A program made the position numbers and the translations under genes. From Candidatus Omnitrophota bacterium (GTDB lineage Bacteria > Omnitrophota > Gorgyraeia > Duberdicusellales > 4484-171): a DNA stretch of 36,562 nt. Positions 31,742 to 36,562 of the stretch are shown here, piece by piece (position 1 is the first letter of the stretch; every line of letters begins with the position of its first letter). The notes beneath the pieces were generated by a model that saw only the letters and a program-made list of their open reading frames with translations, ran no database searches and had not been told where the DNA came from. The DNA lies in contig JAGLUN010000053.1 of assembly GCA_023134705.1 (NCBI GenBank), positions 1-36,562 on the forward strand. The letters run 5' to 3'.

Positions 31742-34485
31742 ATAACCGGTCACCAGTCACAAGTTACAAGTCACGGGTTTCAATTGAAAAGTCAAAGGCC
31801 AGAGGCCGGAAGTCAGGAAAAATCCGTTTTCTGGTTTCTGTCTTTTGTCTTTTGTCTTCTGTCTGTTTCTCTCAGGATTCTTCCTCATACATTAGTAAAG
31901 CAAGAGTAGAGTTAGGCGAGAAAAATTTCAAGACGGCTTATGAAATAATGGATGAGTGTATTAAAAAATTTTCTGCCCAAGCGGATAACCTGGCTAAGTA
32001 TCTGGAAGATTTCCCGGCCAAAGGTAAAGAAGGGATTTATCAGGTAATGAATGATGTCGCTGTTTGTTATTTTATAAAGGGTGAAACTTTGATTCGTGAA
32101 AGGAAAATTGAAGAGGCAAAGAAAGTATTTAGAAAAGTGATAGAGAAATACCCTTATGCTCAGGCCTGGGATCCAAGAGGATGGTTTTGGTCTATTAGAG
32201 AAAAAGCAGAAATAACTATAAAAAAATGGGAAGTAACGGTTATAAAACAGGATTTTTCAGGAATTATTGAGGATATCGATACGCTTTTCAAGGATTTAGA
32301 GGAAAAGGGTTATATTAGTGAAAATGGATTAATCCAGGGGAGCTTTTATGCCTTAAAGAGTTTTTCAGAGATGGTTTTAGCTTCTAAGTTTGAAAGCAAA
32401 AAAAATAGGGTATATGATATTTTTCAAGCAGAAATAACTTCAACGAGAACAGACGCCGTTGTTGTAAAACAGAACTTTTCAGAAATCGTGGATAATCCGG
32501 GGGAGCTTTTTAATAATCTGATAGAAAATGCTTATATTAATGGGAACGGGCGAATACGGGGCCGTTTTTACGGCTTAAAGAATGCTTCCGGGATGGTCGT
32601 AGCTTCTAAATTTGAAAGCGCGAAAGAAAAGATATATACTATTTTTCAGCGAGCTGCCGGAGAGATTGAAGAAGAAGTTATTATTACAAAAGTTATTTTG
32701 AATGATGAGGGAAGTGAGTTCCCGGTAAATTACGAAGAATACGGAAAGTTTGAAAATGCGGGAACTTCAGAATACATTTATCGTATAGATAAACCCGTAG
32801 AATTAACAAAGGCGGTTGGAGAAGGGATTTGTCCTAATACTACTTCAGTCAAGTTTGACCCTAATTTTGTAAAGATACGAAAAGAGTTGGTTAAAGTCGA
32901 TCATTGGGAAATAATAAACAGCAGGGATTTATCTACCGCTTTTTATAAATGGTGTATGGCTCCAGAGCCTCCGGGTGTGAGGCAATTTTACATCGGAGAC
33001 ATATTAGAAAGAAGCGGTTTAATAAAACAGGCAGTAAAAGCTTACCACGCGGTCCTTGTGCATTTTCCGAAAACTGTGGCTTGGACATATTGGGAAACTC
33101 CCTGGTATGTAGGCAAAGCCGCTTTGTATCGCATAAAATTTCTTTTGAAAGAGCACCCGGAATTAAATTTAGAATTAAAGGATGCTTATTTTAAGATAGA
33201 AAACGGGACAGATAACGATATAAGAAACGATATTTTCATTGTTCATCCCGGACGATTGAAGAACCAATCTTTCAAAGATAAAGTTTTCCCTAAACATAAA
33301 GTTCGGAATTTTGGGAGGATAATAAAGACGCAAGGTATAGGTAAAATAAAGTTGATAAAGTATGAAAGCGGAGATTGGCAGCTTTTGGTGGATGATAAGC
33401 CGTTCATGATACAAGGGCTTACTTATTCTCCTACCCGGGTCGGAGAGTCTCCTGATGAAGGGACTCTTGCTGATTGGACTATTCAGGATGTAAATAATAA
33501 CAATATTATTGATGCCCCTTATGAGGTATGGGTGGATAAAAATAGAAATAACGTCCAGGATAAGGACGAAAAAAGAGTAGGCGATTTTTATCTTATGAAA
33601 GAGATGGGAGTTAATTGTATAAGGCTTTATCATCAACCGTTTGAGCCTAACAAAAAGCTTTTAAAAGATATGTACGAGAATTACGGGATATATGTGGCTA
33701 TGAGTGATTTCTTGGGGAAGTACGCTATCGGGAGCGGAGCTGATTGGGATCCGGGAACCGATTATGATAATCCGGTTCATCGGGAGAATATGCTTAAAAG
33801 CGTACGGGGAATGGTGGAGGATTTTAAGGATGAGCCCTACGTGTTAATATGGATTCTTGGTAACGAGAACATCTATGGATTAGCCTGCAATGCCGACAAA
33901 AAGCCTGCCAGCTTTTTTAAATTTGCTAACGAATGTGCGAAGTTGATTAAGGATTTAGATCCTTTAAAAAGGCCGGTAGCAATAGCTTCGGGCGATTCGC
34001 TTTATCTTTATATTTTCGGTGAAGAGTGCCCGGATATAGATATTTTTGGTACCAATTCTTACCGGGGAAAACATGGTTTTTTAGATCTTTGGTCAGAAGT
34101 AAAGGAATTATCAGGCAAAGCGGCAATGATTACCGAATACGGGTGTCCTTCTCTCGCCACAGGATATACCCGGGAAGAAGCAGAAGATTTCCAGGCAGAA
34201 TATCATAGAAACACCTGGTTAGATATATATAATCACCGTTGTGGTTATGGTGAGGGTAATGTTTTGGGCGGGTTTGTTTTTGAATGGCTTGATGAATGGT
34301 GGAAGGCTTACGAACCCGGCTATCATGATAAAAAAGGTTTATTTAAAGGGCCTTTCTTAGACGGAGCTATGCACGAGGAATGGCTGGGGATATGCGGCCA
34401 GGGGAATGGGAAAGATTCCCCTTTCTTAAGGCAATTGAAAAAAGCTTATTTTACCTATAAAACCCTGTGGACAAAAGATAAATAA
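31738..34485 (+). CDS. exported TPR-like/duplicated-module/GH-A (GH2-like) glycosidase
   Basis: The 915-residue protein has a signal peptide core at about 30-46 encoded by 7-bp repeats. TPR-like helices (about 50-160) come next, then two related modules (167-230 and 240-304) sharing K-Q-(D/N)-F-S, G-(S/R)-F-Y and ASKFES. A second helical region runs about 370-470. A GH-A TIM barrel (about 545-910) has acid/base Glu710 in WILGNENI and nucleophile Glu800 in ITEYGCPS, the GH2-type pair. Two EF-hand-like Asp/Asn loops lie at 584-596 and 600-610. I cannot assign a substrate. It is coupled to the upstream permease. Confidence 0.85.
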   Translation: MNNRSPVTSYKSRVSIEKSKARGRKSGKIRFLVSVFCLLSSVCFSQDSSSYISKARVELGEKNFKTAYEIMDECIKKFSAQADNLAKYLEDFPAKGKEGIYQVMNDVAVCYFIKGETLIRERKIEEAKKVFRKVIEKYPYAQAWDPRGWFWSIREKAEITIKKWEVTVIKQDFSGIIEDIDTLFKDLEEKGYISENGLIQGSFYALKSFSEMVLASKFESKKNRVYDIFQAEITSTRTDAVVVKQNFSEIVDNPGELFNNLIENAYINGNGRIRGRFYGLKNASGMVVASKFESAKEKIYTIFQRAAGEIEEEVIITKVILNDEGSEFPVNYEEYGKFENAGTSEYIYRIDKPVELTKAVGEGICPNTTSVKFDPNFVKIRKELVKVDHWEIINSRDLSTAFYKWCMAPEPPGVRQFYIGDILERSGLIKQAVKAYHAVLVHFPKTVAWTYWETPWYVGKAALYRIKFLLKEHPELNLELKDAYFKIENGTDNDIRNDIFIVHPGRLKNQSFKDKVFPKHKVRNFGRIIKTQGIGKIKLIKYESGDWQLLVDDKPFMIQGLTYSPTRVGESPDEGTLADWTIQDVNNNNIIDAPYEVWVDKNRNNVQDKDEKRVGDFYLMKEMGVNCIRLYHQPFEPNKKLLKDMYENYGIYVAMSDFLGKYAIGSGADWDPGTDYDNPVHRENMLKSVRGMVEDFKDEPYVLIWILGNENIYGLACNADKKPASFFKFANECAKLIKDLDPLKRPVAIASGDSLYLYIFGEECPDIDIFGTNSYRGKHGFLDLWSEVKELSGKAAMITEYGCPSLATGYTREEAEDFQAEYHRNTWLDIYNHRCGYGEGNVLGGFVFEWLDEWWKAYEPGYHDKKGLFKGPFLDGAMHEEWLGICGQGNGKDSPFLRQLKKAYFTYKTLWTKDK
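31747..31863 (+). repeat. period-7 degenerate repeats in the 5' end of the GH gene
   Basis: Three tracts have unit length 7. Tract A (31747-31781) reads CGGTCAC, CAGTCAC, AAGTTAC, AAGTCAC, GGGTTTC. Tract B (31791-31818) reads GTCAAAG, GCCAGAG, GCCGGAA, GTCAGGA. Tract C (31829-31863) reads TTCTGGT, TTCTGTC, TTTTGTC, TTTTGTC, TTCTGTC. The reverse complement of B resembles C, so B and C form a loose inverted repeat. Tract C encodes the hydrophobic core of the signal peptide. Confidence 0.82.
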
Positions 34486-34547
34486 GACATTTTGGGACAA
34501 AACTGTTCTTTGAAAACTCTTAATAAAACAAAAGTTAGCCTTGATAC

Positions 34548-34577
34548 TTGAAAACGTTTACAATAAAAAGGTATAAT
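34548..34577 (+). promoter_or_regulatory. promoter with LacI/CcpA-type operator-like palindrome
   Basis: TTGAAA (34548-34553) is followed after 18 nt by TATAAT (34572-34577). The near-palindrome TGAAAACGTTTACA (34549-34562, 12 of 14 symmetric) overlaps the -35 box and spacer and fits the CG-centred operators of LacI-family sugar repressors. A bound repressor would block the polymerase. No repressor gene is in the window. Confidence 0.65.
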
Positions 34578-34610
34578 ATATTTTTATGCTGAAAAAATAG
34601 GAGGTGTGGT

Positions 34611-35783
34611 ATGAAAAGATTCCAAAAGGTAGTTGTGTTATTTAGCTTAGTGGCAATGGTCGGGGTTTTTGCTTATGCTCAGGATAAAACATTTTACGTC
34701 TATAGTGATAAGAGTGCTTCGGGAAACCATTTTATTCCTAGTGGATGGATGGGAGATTACGGGGATTTAAAATTTAATGACCAGGCTACAGAAGAAGCCG
34801 CGAGCGGGTCAACTTCGATTAGGATAACTTACAGTGCTAAAAAAGCTCAAGGCCAAGGTTGGGCTGGAATTTACTGGCAGTCCGCGGCTAACAACTGGGG
34901 ATCAAGGCAGAGCGGTTATGATTTAACCGGGTTTAATAAGCTTATATTTAAAGCTAAAGGCAAAGAAGGCGGCGAAGTAATTACCAAAGTAACAGTCGGA
35001 GGTATTATCAGAGACGGACAGGGGAATATTTATCCTTATCCTGACACTCTGGATGTAGAGTATGGCCCGATAAAGTTAACTAATGAATGGCAGGAATATT
35101 CTATTAACCTGGCCGGAAAAGATCTTTCTTATCTTAACGGAGGCTTTTGTATTGTCTTCAATGCTGACCAGGCAGTTGAAGGGGGACAGACGCTTTACTT
35201 GGATGAGATTTATTTTAGTTATGATTGTCTATTAAAAGAAGAGGAGAAGGCTTTGCTTTTGCCTTTTTATGTGTACGCGGATAGTGCTTCTTTAGATAAT
35301 CATTTCATCCCCAGTGGATGGATGCCGGCAACAGCCGCTCAGGATTTGAAAATGCAGATTAAATGGGAAGAAAGTCCTTTATCCGGAGATTCCTGTATAA
35401 GGATAGAGTATGTAAATAAATCCGGTACAAGGTGGGCAGGAATATACTGGCAGAATCCAGCGAATAACTGGGGGACTGTCCCGAAAGCCGGTTTTGACTT
35501 AAAAGAGGCTGGAAAATTAACTTTCTGGGCCAGAGGCGAAAAGGGCGGCGAGATAATTAATGAATTCAAAATGGGCGGTATTTCCAGCGGAGATCATATT
35601 GATTCCGATAGTGCCAGTATTGGGCCGATCCAGCTTACCAAGGATTGGAAAGAATATGAGATAGACTTAAGAGGTAGAGATCTTTCTTACGTAATAGGAG
35701 GTTTTTGCTGGGCTACAAATATTGACGTGAATGACCCTAATGGAATAGTCTTTTACCTGGATGAAATAAAATATGAGGAATAA
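34611..35783 (+). CDS. secreted protein with two carbohydrate-binding-like domains
   Basis: The 390-residue protein has a signal peptide (about 1-24, cut near YAQD) and two tandem beta-sandwich-like domains (28-204 and 219-390). Each begins F-Y-V-Y-(S/A)-D and NHFIPSGWM. Each also has WAGIYWQ (84-90 and 275-281) with ANNWG following, and ends with LYLDEIYF or FYLDEIKY. The fold resembles galactose-binding-like CBM domains (CBM11/CIA30 style). No catalytic motif is visible. It has its own promoter and a strong ribosome binding site. It overlaps the next GH gene by 11 nt, so it likely helps target that enzyme or gathers sugar. Confidence 0.85.
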   Translation: MKRFQKVVVLFSLVAMVGVFAYAQDKTFYVYSDKSASGNHFIPSGWMGDYGDLKFNDQATEEAASGSTSIRITYSAKKAQGQGWAGIYWQSAANNWGSRQSGYDLTGFNKLIFKAKGKEGGEVITKVTVGGIIRDGQGNIYPYPDTLDVEYGPIKLTNEWQEYSINLAGKDLSYLNGGFCIVFNADQAVEGGQTLYLDEIYFSYDCLLKEEEKALLLPFYVYADSASLDNHFIPSGWMPATAAQDLKMQIKWEESPLSGDSCIRIEYVNKSGTRWAGIYWQNPANNWGTVPKAGFDLKEAGKLTFWARGEKGGEIINEFKMGGISSGDHIDSDSASIGPIQLTKDWKEYEIDLRGRDLSYVIGGFCWATNIDVNDPNGIVFYLDEIKYEE

Positions 35784-36562
35784 GAAATATTTGATTTTTA
35801 AGGCAGGCATAATTTTTGCCTGCCTTATTTTTTTTACCGGGGCAGGGCCTAAAAAAGTAACCATAAAGAGGACGGGGAAGGGAGGTTATATCCTTCGGAT
35901 TAACCGTAAACCTTTTATTGTAAAGGGAGTTATTTATAATCCTACTCCGGTTGGTGAAGGATACGACTATGATTTTTTTTCTGACCCCAATAAGCCCTGG
36001 CTTGAGGATGGGAAACTGATGAAGGAGATGGGAGTAAATACGGTGAGGATTTATTCCTGTTCCGAAGATTTGACGAAAGTTAAAGAGTTTATAAAAGATA
36101 TGTATGAGAGATTCGGTATTTATACTATCATAGGAGATTGGCTGGGATTGTGGGAACACCCCGGGCCTAATTATGCTGATGAAGAATTCCGGCAGAGGAC
36201 TAAAGAGTCTATTTTAAGAAAGGTAAAAGCGCTAAAAGATCAGGAAGGCCTTCTTATGTGGATTTTGGGCAATGAGAATAATTATACCTTTTCCGGAGGA
36301 ATTGTTTTTTGGACTTCTCCTCAAGTAGAGAAAATTGAGAATTTACAAAAACGGATATTTAAAAAAGCCGAGATTTACTATTGTTTCGTGGATGAAATCG
36401 CGAGGGATATTAAAAAGATCGACCGCCATCATCCAATAGCTTTAGGCAACGGAGAAATAAGTATGTTAAATGTCGCGGCTCCTATATGTAAAAATGTCGA
36501 TGCTTTAGCGATAATTTGTTACCGGGGTAAACGTTTAGGAAATTTTTTTGAAAATGTGAGGT
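35773..36562 (+). CDS. exported GH-A (GH2-like) glycosidase, 3' end beyond the window
   Basis: An open reading frame of 263 codons runs off the right edge. It has an N-terminal hydrophobic export signal (about 6-24), then a strand LRINRKPFIVKGVIYNPTPVGEG-like region (about 41-63). LMKEMGVNTVRIY (about 82-94) and WILGNENNY with the acid/base Glu168 follow. It parallels the TIM barrel of the 915-residue protein at 31738 (MKEMGVNCIRLY, DMYENYGIYV, WILGNENI), so the two are paralogs. The catalytic nucleophile lies past the window. It overlaps the CBM-like gene by 11 nt. It lacks the TPR and module regions of its paralog. Confidence 0.88.
   Translation, partial: MRNKKYLIFKAGIIFACLIFFTGAGPKKVTIKRTGKGGYILRINRKPFIVKGVIYNPTPVGEGYDYDFFSDPNKPWLEDGKLMKEMGVNTVRIYSCSEDLTKVKEFIKDMYERFGIYTIIGDWLGLWEHPGPNYADEEFRQRTKESILRKVKALKDQEGLLMWILGNENNYTFSGGIVFWTSPQVEKIENLQKRIFKKAEIYYCFVDEIARDIKKIDRHHPIALGNGEISMLNVAAPICKNVDALAIICYRGKRLGNFFENVR

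Noticed and set aside
33175-33636. Minus-strand open frame of 153 codons within the large GH gene
   Set aside because: Antisense to a region with clear glycosidase motifs; no start signal; composition typical of a shadow frame.
1-36562. CRISPR arrays and tRNA or rRNA genes
   Set aside because: No evenly spaced direct repeats with unique spacers, no cas motifs, no T-arm/cloverleaf patterns or rRNA core sequences were seen on either strand by eye; a covariance-model scan would settle tRNAs.

Overview
The window is AT-rich, densely coded bacterial DNA with mostly ATG starts, many stop/start overlaps and few terminators. Housekeeping genes (rplU, obg, proBA, nadD, rpsA, tyrS, rlmN, ispH, HU) are mixed with a type IV pilus/type II secretion cluster and a sugar-uptake/glycosidase locus. 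The two-membrane secretion genes (secretin, PilMNO, GspB-like) point to a diderm. Together with the RAYT/hairpin elements and degenerate 7-bp repeats this looks like an uncultured candidate-phylum bacterium. Omnitrophota is my best guess; it is an inference from gene style and cannot be proved here.

Layout: (1) 1-5407, PilM-N-O-P-secretin, then an ExeA-like AAA ATPase and a GspB-like protein: an envelope secretin and its assembly factors. (2) 5438-8140, a nucleoside-phosphorylase-like protein with an altered active site, RlmN, and a PflA-like radical SAM protein. (3) 8132-9120, a RAYT/Y1 transposase between two hairpin repeats that contribute its promoter, its last codons and the stop codon of the upstream gene. 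(4) 9131-11926, an RNA m5C methyltransferase, HU (minus strand, clear terminator), another methyltransferase and a TPR protein. (5) 11927-12351, a repeat-rich graveyard with a broken second RAYT and further hairpin copies. (6) 12352-15833, minus strand, ispH and a GH94-type glycoside phosphorylase. (7) 15976-18670, a thioredoxin-CcdA/DsbD-like membrane protein, a radical SAM protein and a NIL-domain protein. (8) 18783-28077, rplU-obg (no rpmA), proB-proA, nadD, a phosphohexomutase, plsC, rpsA and tyrS. (9) 28238-36562, a PilZ protein, then a sugar ABC importer (lipoprotein binding protein plus two permeases, no ATPase gene) translationally coupled to a large secreted TPR/GH-A protein, then a separately promoted secreted protein with two carbohydrate-binding-like domains overlapping a second, paralogous GH gene cut by the window edge.

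The importer, the two exported GH-A proteins and the duplicated sugar-binding-like protein look like one glycan-use locus. A LacI-type operator-like palindrome lies inside the promoter of its second part. The cytosolic GH94 phosphorylase, 14 kb away, could act on imported oligosaccharides, but this is only an inference.

The most unusual observations are: period-7 degenerate repeats, one set of which encodes the signal peptide of the large GH protein; a flipped central loop between the RAYT-flanking hairpins; a recurring placement of -10 boxes 5-9 nt before start codons with no Shine-Dalgarno, suggesting leaderless mRNAs; an Obg GTPase lacking the G3 glycine and its usual rpmA neighbour; and a duplicated module plus EF-hand-like loops in the TPR/GH protein.
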